Made by a program: the position numbers and the translations under genes
NCBI GenBank assembly: GCA_965198725.1
Contig: CBDAPX010000001.1
Location: 186,001-250,000 of the forward strand
Direction of reading: 5' to 3'
DNA length: 64,000 nucleotides
Origin: CBDAPX01 sp965198725
Lineage (GTDB): Bacteria; Pseudomonadota; Alphaproteobacteria; Rhodobacterales; Rhodobacteraceae
Shown here: piece after piece, positions 8,651 to 17,342 of the stretch
Layout of the letters: every line of letters starts with the position of its first letter
Numbering within the stretch: position 1 is the stretch's first letter
Notes under the pieces: model-generated
The model's database searches: none
The model's input: the letters and a program-made list of their open reading frames with translations, nothing else
Told to the model about the DNA's origin: nothing

Positions 8651-9637
8651 CTACACACGCTCAATGATCTTCTCCCCAAAGAGGCCCTGCGGCCGGAACA
8701 CGAGGAAAATCAACGCCAGAACATAGGCAAACCAGTTCTCCGTCGCCCCGCCAAGCATCGGACCGAAGATGAACTCAAACAGCTTCTCGCCCACACCAAT
8801 GATCAACCCGCCGACAATCGCACCCGGGATCGATGTAAAGCCGCCCAGCATCAGCACCGGCAACGCCTTCAACGCAATCAGGGACAGTGAGAACTGCACA
8901 CCTGATTTTGCCCCCCACATAATGCCCGCAACCAGCGCCACGAACCCGGCCACCGACCACACCATCACCCAGATGAAATTCAATGACACACCCACCGACA
9001 AGGCCGCCTGGTGGTCATCTGCCACCGCGCGCATCGCCCGGCCTTCCTTGGTGTACTGGCTAAAGATCACCAGCGCCCCAACCAACAAGGCCGCGATAAC
9101 CGTCGCCACGATATCCAGATTGTCGATAAAGAACCCATAGCCGAACCAGCCAAACGTGGTCTCATCAATGGCAATATTGATCCCCTGCGGCAGACCCACA
9201 TCCAATTTGCGAATTTCCGATCCCCACATGAGGTCCGAAACGCCTTCCAGGAAATAGGCCAGACCAATCGTCGCCATGAAAAGGATAATCGGTTCCTGGT
9301 TCACAAGATGCCGCATCACAAAGCGCTGCACGCACCACGCCAACCCCACCATGACCACGACCGTCAGCAGGATCGCGATCAACGCGGGCACTTGCCAGCC
9401 GAAATAGTGGATATGCGTGCCAAAGATCGCATTGATCAGGTGGCTGAACGGCACCTGCCCTTCCATGATCCCCACCAGAGTCATCGCCGCAAAAAGCGCC
9501 ATGACCCCTTGGGCATAATTGAAAATCCCCGACGCTTTGAAAATCAGGACAAATCCCAACGCCACCAGCGCATAAAGCACCCCGGCCATCAAACCGTTCA
9601 GTGTGACCTCCATCGCAAAGAGCAACTGGTCAGGCAT
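8651..9637 (-). CDS. livH: Liv-type ABC transporter permease
   Basis: A 328-residue inner-membrane permease with eight or so helices. LivH features: N-terminal NGLMAGVLYALVALGFVLIFKASGIFNYAQG, the loop KEGRAMRAVADDHQAALSVG that contacts the ATPase, and C-terminal LIFLVFRPQGLFGEKIIERV. It pairs with LivM to form the membrane channel. The upstream neighbour, 36 bases away, is a small exported protein that is not a standard transporter part. Confidence 0.9.
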   Translation of the reverse strand: MPDQLLFAMEVTLNGLMAGVLYALVALGFVLIFKASGIFNYAQGVMALFAAMTLVGIMEGQVPFSHLINAIFGTHIHYFGWQVPALIAILLTVVVMVGLAWCVQRFVMRHLVNQEPIILFMATIGLAYFLEGVSDLMWGSEIRKLDVGLPQGINIAIDETTFGWFGYGFFIDNLDIVATVIAALLVGALVIFSQYTKEGRAMRAVADDHQAALSVGVSLNFIWVMVWSVAGFVALVAGIMWGAKSGVQFSLSLIALKALPVLMLGGFTSIPGAIVGGLIIGVGEKLFEFIFGPMLGGATENWFAYVLALIFLVFRPQGLFGEKIIERV

Positions 9638-9673
9638 AGTCTCTCTCCTGAAGACGCATATTGATATTCTCCA

Positions 9674-10192
9674 TCACACCCTCTCCGGCAGGGTGGCGTA
9701 GACCCGGTAAATCGTGAACTGGGCCTCGCGTACCCACAACGCACGGGCATGCACGTGATAGCCACAGCTCTCACAAAACCCGTCATATGAAATCTGAACG
9801 TCGCCACTGGCCAGTGTCTCGGTGCTCACATCCGTGAACGGGCTGTCTTCGCGTTCCAGCCAATAGGCCATAAAGGCTTCGACCTCTGGCAGATCTTCAT
9901 CAAACACGTTGATCCCGCAGGACGCGCCTTCGTCCAAGGCCACCAACACCACCCGGTCGTCATCGCCGTACCAAACCGTGCCCGACTTGCCGTAAAGATG
10001 ATGCACCGCATGGGTCACCGGCATCTCGCGCAAATCCTTGGTGTTCACCTCTTCGCGCAACAAAACCGGTGCCAGACAGCGCCCGGCAAAGAACATGGAT
10101 TTTGGCGTCGCCTCCAGATCGGTGATCGCAAAGGACCACAACGGCAGCGGCACCACTGCCAGCAAAACTGCAATCAGCGCCTGCTTAATCAT
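9674..10192 (-). CDS. Exported protein of unknown function within the Liv operon
   Basis: A 172-residue protein I do not recognise. ATG 10192 is preferred: GGGAG lies eight bases upstream and the protein then begins with a signal peptide, MIKQALIAVLLAVVPLPLWS. The mature part has a Cys at FFAGRCLAP, another in EGASCGIN and a CESC pair in YDGFCESCGYHVHAR, so disulfides or metal binding in the periplasm are possible. It overlaps the livG stop by eight bases (ATGATTAA), so it is translated with the transporter. It could be an accessory to substrate capture, but nothing in the sequence proves this. Confidence 0.75.
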   Translation of the reverse strand: MIKQALIAVLLAVVPLPLWSFAITDLEATPKSMFFAGRCLAPVLLREEVNTKDLREMPVTHAVHHLYGKSGTVWYGDDDRVVLVALDEGASCGINVFDEDLPEVEAFMAYWLEREDSPFTDVSTETLASGDVQISYDGFCESCGYHVHARALWVREAQFTIYRVYATLPERV

Positions 10193-11006
10193 GGCTGACT
10201 CCCAGATACGCATCGGTCACCTGCTGGTTGTTGCGGACCTCATCAGGCGTGCCATCGCCAATCTTCTGACCGTAATCCATCACGACCACCCGGTCGCTCA
10301 AGTCCATCACAACGCCCATGTCATGTTCGATCAACGCAATGGTCGTGCCAAATTCATCATTCACATCCAGGATAAAGCGGCTCATGTCCTCTTTTTCCTC
10401 AACATTCATCCCCGCCATCGGCTCATCCAAAAGCAAAAGCTTTGGCTCTGCCGCCAGCGCCCGCGCCAGCTCCACCCGCTTTTTCAAACCATAGGGCAGG
10501 CGCGCCACCGGCGTTTTGCGGATATGCTGGATTTCGAGAAAGTCGATGATCTTCTCCGCCACTTCGCGGTTCGCGACCTCCTCTTCCTCTGCCCCGGTCC
10601 ATTTCCAGACCGCCTGCGCAAACATCCCCTTTTTCATCTGCGTCAAACGCCCGGTCATGACGTTATCAAGAACCGTCATCCCTTCGAACAAGGCGATGTT
10701 CTGGAACGTGCGCGCAATCCCCTGCTGCGCCACCTGATAGGGCTTCATCTGCGGACGCGGTTTGCCGCGGAACCAAACCTCGCCTTCCTGCGGCACGTAG
10801 AACCCGGAGATAACGTTCAGCATCGACGATTTTCCGGCACCGTTCGGCCCGATAATCGCCCGGATCTCGCCCTCACGAATATCAAAAGAGATATCCTTGA
10901 TCGCCACCACCCCGCCAAAGCGCAGCGTGATGTTCTTCATTTCCATCACCACGCCGCCAATTTGGCGACCATCCGCGGTGGTATAGCCTTCGGTCTGATC
11001 AAGCAC
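10185..11006 (-). CDS. livG: Liv-type ABC transporter ATP-binding protein
   Basis: A 273-residue cytoplasmic ATPase: Walker A IIGPNGAGKSSMLNVISGF, LivG-type motif GIARTFQNIALFEGMTVLDNVMTG, signature LPYGLKKRVELARAL (replacing the more usual LSGGQ, as in this subgroup), Walker B LLLLDEPMAGMN and switch His in LIEHDMGVVM. The start is GTG 11006, preceded by AAAGG eight bases away, inside a copy of the interspersed motif. It partners with LivF. Confidence 0.9.
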   Translation of the reverse strand: MLDQTEGYTTADGRQIGGVVMEMKNITLRFGGVVAIKDISFDIREGEIRAIIGPNGAGKSSMLNVISGFYVPQEGEVWFRGKPRPQMKPYQVAQQGIARTFQNIALFEGMTVLDNVMTGRLTQMKKGMFAQAVWKWTGAEEEEVANREVAEKIIDFLEIQHIRKTPVARLPYGLKKRVELARALAAEPKLLLLDEPMAGMNVEEKEDMSRFILDVNDEFGTTIALIEHDMGVVMDLSDRVVVMDYGQKIGDGTPDEVRNNQQVTDAYLGVSHD

Positions 11007-11016
11007 GGCTCAGGCC

Positions 11017-11039
11017 TTTCTTCTCTTTCCAAATACTCC
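11017..11039 (-). repeat. Interspersed intergenic motif, copy 2
   Basis: The minus strand reads GGAGTATTTGGAAAGAGAAG followed by AAA; the adjacent GG completes the AAAGG ribosome-binding site of livG. It sits in the 102-base gap between the acyl-CoA synthetase and livG. Confidence 0.65.
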
Positions 11040-11108
11040 TGCCGGAGGCCCAAAACTGGGACGGCGGGCGGGGCGATGGCCGCAGGCCGAGCGTCGCGCG
11101 ACCAGCCC

Positions 11109-13079
11109 TCATTCCGCTGCCATCTTCTGTTGAACCGCAACCACCGCGGCATCCCGCACTTCCAAGGTCGCGGAAATCGATCCTTTGCGCCCATCCTCAT
11201 AGGTCACTTCGGTCACGGTCGACACCTGCGGCGAGCCGTCGTAAAGCGCGGTGATGATGTCCGCGAATTTCTCTTCGATAATCCGGCGGCGCACTTTACG
11301 GGTGCGGGTCAGTTCCCCGTCATCCGCATCCAGTTCCTTGTGCAGCACCACGAAACGGTGGATCTGACAGCCTGACAGCATCTCATCTTCGGCCACCGAC
11401 CGGTTCACTTCTTCCACATGGCCCTGGATGGCCGTCATGACTTCTGGGTGCCCGGCCAGTTCCTGGTACGACGCATAGGCAATGTTGTTCCGTTCGGCCC
11501 AGTTACCGACTGCTGTCAGGTCAATATTGATGAACGCCGTACACTCATCCCGGCCGTTGCCGAACACCACCGCTTCCAGAATGTTGGGAAAGAATTTCAG
11601 TTTGTTCTCAACATATTTCGGCGCAAAAAGGCTGCCATCAGCCATTTTGCCCACGTCCTTGGCCCGGTCGATGATCCGCAAATGCCCAGTGTCGGGCTCG
11701 ATGAACCCGGCATCGCCGGTGGCGACCCACCCTTCGGCATCCTTGGTGCCGGCGGTGCTTTCGGCGTTTTTGTAATACTCCACGAAAACACCTGGCGAGC
11801 GATAAAACACCTCGCCACTGTCATCAATTTTCAGCTCAACACCGGGCGATGGCACACCAACCGTGTCGGACCGCACCTGACCATCCGGCTGCGCGGTGAT
11901 GAACACCGTGGCCTCTGTCTGGCCGTAAAGCTGTTTAAGATTGATGCCCAGAGAGCGATAAAAATCGAAAATCTCGGGCCCAATGGCCTCGCCCGCCGTA
12001 TAGCCGACCCGCACCCGGGTAAAGCCCAGCGTGTTTTTCAACGGCCCATAGACCAGCATCTCGCCCAACGCGTATTTCAGCCGATCCATGCCGCCGACGC
12101 TTTCCCCGTCCAGCATCGCCGGACCCACTTTGCGCGCATGCGCCATGAAGGTTTCAAACAGCCATTGCTTGAACTTGCCCGCGTCTTCCATGCGGATCAT
12201 CACATTCGTTAGCTGGGTTTCAAACACGCGTGGCGGTGCAAAGTAATAGGTGGGTCCAATCTCGCGCAGATCGGTCATCATCGTGTCCGCACTTTCAGGA
12301 CAGTTCACACAGAACCCAGTCCAATAGGCCTGACCAATGGAAAAGATGAAATCGCCCACCCATGCCATTGGCAGATAGGCCAGCACGTCATCGCTGGCTT
12401 TCAGGCTGTCAAATTCGGACGAGGACTTGGCCGTCTCGATGACATTCTGGTTCGACAGGACCACCCCTTTGGGTTTTCCCGTCGTTCCAGAGGTGTAAAG
12501 CATGACACATGTGCTGTCCAAATTCAGCGCGTCGCGCCGGCGGTTCAGCTCTTTCATCAACTCGTCGCGGGCCGCGCGGCCCTGATCCTGCACATGGGAA
12601 TATTGATGCAAGGTCGTGTGGTCGTATTTCCGAAGACCGCGCGGATCGAGGTAGATCAGGTGTTCGAATTGGTGCAGGTCATCCTGCACCTCGATGACCT
12701 TGTCGACCTGCTCCTGATCGCCCGCGATTACGAACCGCGCGCCGCAATGGCTCAGGACATAGGCCATCTCTTCGGCCACCGCGTCTTGATAAAGCGGCAC
12801 AGGAACCGCGCCGACCATCTGCGCGGCAACCATTGACCAATAAAGATAGGGACGGTTGCGCCCGATGATGGCGATAAAATCGCCTTCGTTCACGCCCAGG
12901 TTCAAAAGACCCAGCGCCAGCGCCTCAATCTCTTGTTCTGTCTCGGACCATGTCCAGCTCTGCCAGATGCCGAATTCCTTCTCCCGATAAGCGGGCGTAT
13001 CGGCCATCTGGGTGGCATTGCGGTGAAGCAGTGCCGGAACCGATACCAAGGCCCCGACACCAGACTCAGTCTGTGCCAA
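11109..13079 (-). CDS. Long-chain acyl-CoA synthetase-like AMP-dependent ligase
   Basis: A 656-residue adenylate-forming enzyme, first gene of the transporter operon. The AMP-binding P-loop is MLYTSGTTGKPKGVVLS, followed by YGQTEATVFITA (motif A5), GWVATGDAGFIEPDTGHLRIIDRAKDVGKMADG (A7-A8), and ~190 further residues. Size and the RPYLYWSMVAAQMVGAVPVPLY segment place it with long-chain/aromatic acyl-CoA synthetases. The only start fitting the protein is TTG 13079; a better-spaced ATG four bases upstream (after GGGGAGAA) is in another frame and stops after six codons. Together with the PaaK-like ligase at the operon's other end it implies CoA activation of an imported acid. Confidence 0.85.
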   Translation of the reverse strand: MAQTESGVGALVSVPALLHRNATQMADTPAYREKEFGIWQSWTWSETEQEIEALALGLLNLGVNEGDFIAIIGRNRPYLYWSMVAAQMVGAVPVPLYQDAVAEEMAYVLSHCGARFVIAGDQEQVDKVIEVQDDLHQFEHLIYLDPRGLRKYDHTTLHQYSHVQDQGRAARDELMKELNRRRDALNLDSTCVMLYTSGTTGKPKGVVLSNQNVIETAKSSSEFDSLKASDDVLAYLPMAWVGDFIFSIGQAYWTGFCVNCPESADTMMTDLREIGPTYYFAPPRVFETQLTNVMIRMEDAGKFKQWLFETFMAHARKVGPAMLDGESVGGMDRLKYALGEMLVYGPLKNTLGFTRVRVGYTAGEAIGPEIFDFYRSLGINLKQLYGQTEATVFITAQPDGQVRSDTVGVPSPGVELKIDDSGEVFYRSPGVFVEYYKNAESTAGTKDAEGWVATGDAGFIEPDTGHLRIIDRAKDVGKMADGSLFAPKYVENKLKFFPNILEAVVFGNGRDECTAFINIDLTAVGNWAERNNIAYASYQELAGHPEVMTAIQGHVEEVNRSVAEDEMLSGCQIHRFVVLHKELDADDGELTRTRKVRRRIIEEKFADIITALYDGSPQVSTVTEVTYEDGRKGSISATLEVRDAAVVAVQQKMAAE

Positions 13080-13198
13080 ATGTCATTTCTCCCCTTCCGA
13101 ACCGCGCAAGCGGCACCTCGGACCGGAGTTAAGGTGACCAGAAACCTTTTCGGGATGTTTTCTCAATCCTTACGAATTGTAACAGCCTGATTTGGACA

Positions 13199-13930
13199 TC
13201 ACGCCTTGGGTAAAGCGTCTGATCGCGCCATGGCTTGGGTCAATGCGACACCGCTTTGCCCCAGTGTGATCATGGCGCGCAAAAGCGCTGCAATCTTGCC
13301 TGCGGCTGCATCTGGCGGCAGGCCCTGATCCCGAATGTTCGAAATACAATTTCGGTTCGCGTTCGGCGTGTCCGCTTGCGGGTCCCATGTCACGTAAGCG
13401 CCCAAACTGTCCGCCGCCGACAGGCCCGGTCGTTCGCCAATCAGAAGGACGGCAACCTTGGCACCCACCGTTCGGGCAATGTCATCCCCGATGGCCACAC
13501 GCGCTTGGGTGGCCAGCACCACGCGGTTCAGCGACAAACCAAGGTCAGGCAGCACAGCCACCAGGCCGGTAACAACCCTTGCTGCGTTCATCTGAACCGC
13601 CGTTGCCGACAGGCCATCTGCAACAATGATGGCCACATCGCCCGGCCCCGCCGCCAAATCCGTGTCGGGTGCCAGATACCGCCCCAAATCCGGACGCTGC
13701 AAATACTCCGCCCGGCTGCGCGCCCCGCTTGCGACCGTTTCGATCGGTTGGTTCAATTCCGCCGCCAATCGGTCGACGTCCAAGGCGGACCAAACTGCCT
13801 CTCGTGCGCGGGCATGATCCAACGCAAAGGACAACGCCGCCTTGGTTGGAACCACCGACCCGCTGCGCCCAAGCGCCACCCGGGCCTGCGTCCGGGCGGC
13901 CAGTTCCTTCAATGGGCGGGGACCGCTCAT
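13199..13930 (-). CDS. eutC: Ethanolamine ammonia-lyase small subunit
   Basis: With EutB this forms the adenosylcobalamin-dependent enzyme that converts ethanolamine to acetaldehyde and ammonia. From ATG 13930 the protein has 243 residues, a little shorter than enterobacterial EutC. Family landmarks are ARTQARVALGRSGSVVPTKAALSFALDHARARDAVW-like text near the N terminus, VAIIVADGLSATAV, RVAIGDDIA and LIGERPGLSAADSLGAYVTW, and the Cys in NRNCISNIRDQGL. The start overlaps the eutB stop by four bases (ATGA). No microcompartment shell genes or aldehyde dehydrogenase adjoin, so this is the free, non-compartment type. Confidence 0.92.
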   Translation of the reverse strand: MSGPRPLKELAARTQARVALGRSGSVVPTKAALSFALDHARAREAVWSALDVDRLAAELNQPIETVASGARSRAEYLQRPDLGRYLAPDTDLAAGPGDVAIIVADGLSATAVQMNAARVVTGLVAVLPDLGLSLNRVVLATQARVAIGDDIARTVGAKVAVLLIGERPGLSAADSLGAYVTWDPQADTPNANRNCISNIRDQGLPPDAAAGKIAALLRAMITLGQSGVALTQAMARSDALPKA

Positions 13931-15321
13931 GCCAGATGCTCCAGCACAGTTTTTGGCAGCTTTTCGAGCAGCGCCGGCGGCTCGGACCGCAACACGCCCT
14001 CCGCATCGGTCAGACCGATCTCTTGCAGCCATCGTTCAAATTCCGGTGCCGGCGGCAAACCCAAGGTTTCGCGGGCATAGACGGCATCGTGATGCGACAG
14101 GGATTGATAGTTCAGCATGATGTCATCGGCACCCGGCACCGTGATCACGAAATTCACACCCGCCGCTGTCAGCACGGTCAGCAGCGTGTCCATATCATCC
14201 TGATCCGCCTCGGCGTGGTTGGTGTAACAGACGTCGACCCCCATCGGCAGCCCCAAGAGCTTGCCGCAGAAATGATCTTCCAGCCCTGCACGAATGATCT
14301 GTTTGCCGTCAAAAAGGTATTCCGGACCGATGAAACCCACCACCGTGTTCACCAGCATAGGATCGAATTCCCGCGCTACGGCATAGGCGCGGGCCTCCAT
14401 TGTTTGTTGATCGACGCCAAAATGCCCATCTGCCGACAGGGCCGCACCCTGACCGGTTTCGAAATACATGACGTTCTGGCCAATCGTGCCGCGTTTGAGG
14501 CTCAGAGCTGCGTCATACGCCTCTTTCAAAACCGACAGTGTCACGCCAAATTCCGCATTGGCCCGTGCCGATCCGGCCACCGATTGAAATACCAGATCGA
14601 CCGGTGCGCCCGCTTGGATTGCTTCGATGGCAACGGTCACATGTCCGAGGCAACATGTCTGCGTCGGGATATCCAAATGCCCGCGCAAGTCGTCCAACAG
14701 CTGAACAATCCGAATATAGTCTGGTACAGAATCCGTGGCCGGGTTCACGCCAATCACGGCATCCCCCGATCCCATCAACAATCCGTCCAATGCAGCAATG
14801 GCGATGCCCGCGCTGTCGTCGGTGGGATGGTTCGGTTGATTGCGGGTCGACAACCTTCCTTTTTGACCAACCGTCGATCGGAACCGCGTGATCACCTGCC
14901 GTTTGGCCGCAACCGCGATCAGGTCCTGGTTGCGCATGATTTTTGAGACCGCCGCCACCATTTCCGGTGTCAGCCCCCAAGTCAGCGCAGCCAAGGTCGC
15001 GCCATCTGTTTCGGGTGCCAGCAACCATTCGCGAAACGCGCCAACCGTCAGGCCCGATAGCGAGGCAAAAGCCCCTATATCGACTTGCCGAGCGATGAGG
15101 TCCGTCACCTCATCCCCGTCCACACCCAGCACATCTGTATCCAGAAAATCCTTCAACGGAACATCCGCGAGCACCATTTGCGCGGCCAGCCGTTCCACCG
15201 GTCCATCCGCCGCGATCCCGGCCAGCTCGTCCCCACTGCGCCTTGGGCTGGCTTTTGCCAAGAGCGTTTTCAGGTCGGCAAACGCAAACCGGGTGCTGTC
15301 CAGATTGACCGAATATCCCAT
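13927..15321 (-). CDS. eutB: Ethanolamine ammonia-lyase large subunit
   Basis: The catalytic TIM-barrel subunit, 464 residues from ATG 15321, matching the family length; the frame extends upstream but with no homology-like sequence. Landmarks are ITRFRSTVGQKGRLSTRNQPNHPTDD, GDAVIGVNPATDSVPDY, QTCCLGHVTVAIEAI, MYFETGQGAALSADGHFGVDQQTMEARAYAVAREFDP and FIGPEYLFDGKQIIRAGLEDHFCGKLLGLPMGVD, the last two containing the substrate- and cobalamin-facing loops. It is transcribed divergently from a histidine kinase across a 122-base gap, which must hold the promoters of both. Confidence 0.95.
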   Translation of the reverse strand: MGYSVNLDSTRFAFADLKTLLAKASPRRSGDELAGIAADGPVERLAAQMVLADVPLKDFLDTDVLGVDGDEVTDLIARQVDIGAFASLSGLTVGAFREWLLAPETDGATLAALTWGLTPEMVAAVSKIMRNQDLIAVAAKRQVITRFRSTVGQKGRLSTRNQPNHPTDDSAGIAIAALDGLLMGSGDAVIGVNPATDSVPDYIRIVQLLDDLRGHLDIPTQTCCLGHVTVAIEAIQAGAPVDLVFQSVAGSARANAEFGVTLSVLKEAYDAALSLKRGTIGQNVMYFETGQGAALSADGHFGVDQQTMEARAYAVAREFDPMLVNTVVGFIGPEYLFDGKQIIRAGLEDHFCGKLLGLPMGVDVCYTNHAEADQDDMDTLLTVLTAAGVNFVITVPGADDIMLNYQSLSHHDAVYARETLGLPPAPEFERWLQEIGLTDAEGVLRSEPPALLEKLPKTVLEHLA

Positions 15322-15443
15322 GCGGATGCTCCCATGAATTTCGTTCCGAAACGCTACGCAGCTTGATGTCATCCGGCAAGCAACCAGATCGCCCTTTGCC
15401 TCTTCTGGCCGGGATGTTAGCCATTTGTGACCGGAGGAGCAGC

Positions 15444-17342
15444 ATGGATCATACCGATCAACAGACCAAGGCAATGACAACGGCGGGGCTGAACCTGATT
15501 GCGCAGGCTCTGTCGATCTATGACCGTGACTTGCGTCTGGCCGTCGCCAACCGTCCCTTTCAGGTGATGTTCAACCTGCCCAAAGCGCTGGTGACCCCCG
15601 GCGCGCGGTTCGAGGATACGATCCGGCATCTGGCCGAAACAGGCGAGTACGGCGAGATCGACGATCTTGACGCCTTTGTGGAGGTCCGCGTGAAACAGGC
15701 CCGGGCGTTTGAGCCGCATTATATGGAACGCACCCGTGCGAATGGGCGAACCATCAGCGTGGAAGGCTCCCCTCTGCCGGAAGGGGGCTGGGTCACGGTC
15801 TATACCGACATCACCCGCGCCAAACGTTCTGAACAATTGCTGCATGCCCGGTCCGAAGAACTGACGGACAAGCTGATCGCCCATGCCGAAGACCTTTCCA
15901 CCGCAAACCGTGAACTTGAGGCGACGAACGCAGCGCTCCAAGAGGCCAAGCATCAGCTGACCGAAAATGAGGCGCGCACCCGGCTGACAACTGAAATGAT
16001 GCCCGTACATATCGCCCACGTGAATGCGGACGGCATCTATACCTATTCAAACCGCCGCCTCAGCAGCGTCATGCCGGGCCGTCCCCGCGATATTGTTGGC
16101 CGCCCGATTTCCGAAATAATGGCGGCGGCCTTTGCCCGGATCGAACCCAATCTGAAAAATGCGTTTGCTGGTCAAAGCTCGACATTTGAATTCACCGATG
16201 ACCACAGCTCACGCCGTATTCGCGCGGCATTCACGCCGGATGGTGCGGGCGGGGTGTATATCCTGTCGATGGATATCACCGAAGAAACCCAGACCCGCGT
16301 CGCCCTCCAGCAAACCCGCCGCCGCGCATTAGCCGGACAAATGACCAGCGGACTAGCCCATGATTTTTCCAACCTTCTGACCATCATTCTGGGCACCCAA
16401 GGCAAATTGGCGCGCATGGCACTGGATGACGAAGCCCGCGCGTTGATCGAGGCGACACTGGGCGCCGCCCGTCGCGGCGGTCGTCTGCTCAATCGGCTGG
16501 GTGACATGACCGGGCATCGCACCCTGCGCCCGCATCCCACCGACCTGCACGCCTTTCTGTCCGACCTGAAACTACTGATCTCACCGATCCTGCCGCCCGT
16601 CATGGGGCTCAGCGTGCTCGACAACACGCCGGACGGTCCGGTCCTGTTGGATGCGGCCATGTTACAGGATGCCTTGTTGAACCTTGTTTTGAATGCGCGC
16701 GATGCCTGCGGCACAAACGGCCAGATCACCATCAGCGCCCACACCGTCGCCAGCATCTGGATCGAAATCACCGTCACTGACACCGGCCCCGGCTTTTCCA
16801 AGAAAGCACTGGACCATGCGCTTGATCCCTTTTTCACCACCAAAGGCGGCGAAGGCTCGGGCCTTGGCCTGCCCATGGTCTATGACATGGTCAAACTCGC
16901 CGGTGGAGACCTGCGCCTTACCGATACGCCAAGCGGGGCGAACGTCACGCTGCGCTTGCCATACCGCGTGGCGCCACATCTGTCCGAAGGTTTGGTTCTC
17001 TTGGTCGAGGACAGCGCCGAGGTCCGCCTGTCGGTGCGCGAAATGCTGACCGAGCTGGGGCATGCCGTGATCGAGGCCGAAAGCGTCGAAGAGGCGTTGT
17101 CTCTGCTCGCAGACGTCCCCGATATCGATGTCGTTCTGTCCGATATTCAGTTGGTCGGTGATTTGACCGGCCTCGACCTTGCCAAGCAAATGGCCACCGG
17201 CACCACGCCCTGCGTTCTGATGACATCCTTGCCCGCGGATGACACCACACACCTTGCTGCCGCGGCCACCTCTCCGGTATTGCAAAAACCGTTTACGGCA
17301 TCCCAACTTGCCGCTGCGATCACATTCGGAGCCGACGCATGA
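15444..17342 (+). CDS. PAS-domain hybrid histidine kinase
   Basis: Start ATG 15444 follows GGAGGAG at seven bases, giving 632 residues. Order: an N-terminal PAS-like domain (about 15-125, LIAQALSIYDRDLRLAVANR), a coiled coil (about 128-185, RAKRSEQLLHARSEELTDKL), a second PAS domain (about 188-285), HisKA with phospho-acceptor His306 in SGLAHDFSNLL, HATPase_c with N-box NLVLNARDA, DTGPGF and GEGSGLGLPMVYDM, then a receiver domain (about 515-630) with phospho-acceptor Asp567 in VVLSDIQL. No membrane helix is seen, so it is probably cytoplasmic. It overlaps the response-regulator gene and is divergent from eutBC, which it may control. Confidence 0.88.
   Translation: MDHTDQQTKAMTTAGLNLIAQALSIYDRDLRLAVANRPFQVMFNLPKALVTPGARFEDTIRHLAETGEYGEIDDLDAFVEVRVKQARAFEPHYMERTRANGRTISVEGSPLPEGGWVTVYTDITRAKRSEQLLHARSEELTDKLIAHAEDLSTANRELEATNAALQEAKHQLTENEARTRLTTEMMPVHIAHVNADGIYTYSNRRLSSVMPGRPRDIVGRPISEIMAAAFARIEPNLKNAFAGQSSTFEFTDDHSSRRIRAAFTPDGAGGVYILSMDITEETQTRVALQQTRRRALAGQMTSGLAHDFSNLLTIILGTQGKLARMALDDEARALIEATLGAARRGGRLLNRLGDMTGHRTLRPHPTDLHAFLSDLKLLISPILPPVMGLSVLDNTPDGPVLLDAAMLQDALLNLVLNARDACGTNGQITISAHTVASIWIEITVTDTGPGFSKKALDHALDPFFTTKGGEGSGLGLPMVYDMVKLAGGDLRLTDTPSGANVTLRLPYRVAPHLSEGLVLLVEDSAEVRLSVREMLTELGHAVIEAESVEEALSLLADVPDIDVVLSDIQLVGDLTGLDLAKQMATGTTPCVLMTSLPADDTTHLAAAATSPVLQKPFTASQLAAAITFGADA

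Noticed and set aside
10038..11375. 445-residue plus-strand open frame
   Set aside because: It lies opposite livG and the start of the acyl-CoA synthetase frame; no motif and no ribosome-binding site.
13079..13101. Six-codon leader peptide MTFGTD before the acyl-CoA synthetase
   Set aside because: It has a good ribosome-binding site but no attenuator structure or repeated codons; kept only as an oddity of the start region.
13702..13713. AAATACTC inside eutC resembling the interspersed motif
   Set aside because: Only eight bases match and it is within coding sequence, so it is chance.
13669..14946. 425-residue plus-strand open frame
   Set aside because: It is antisense to eutBC, whose protein motifs are unambiguous.
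13927..15443. Cobalamin riboswitch upstream of eutB
   Set aside because: The 122-base gap is too short and shows no B12-box-like sequence.
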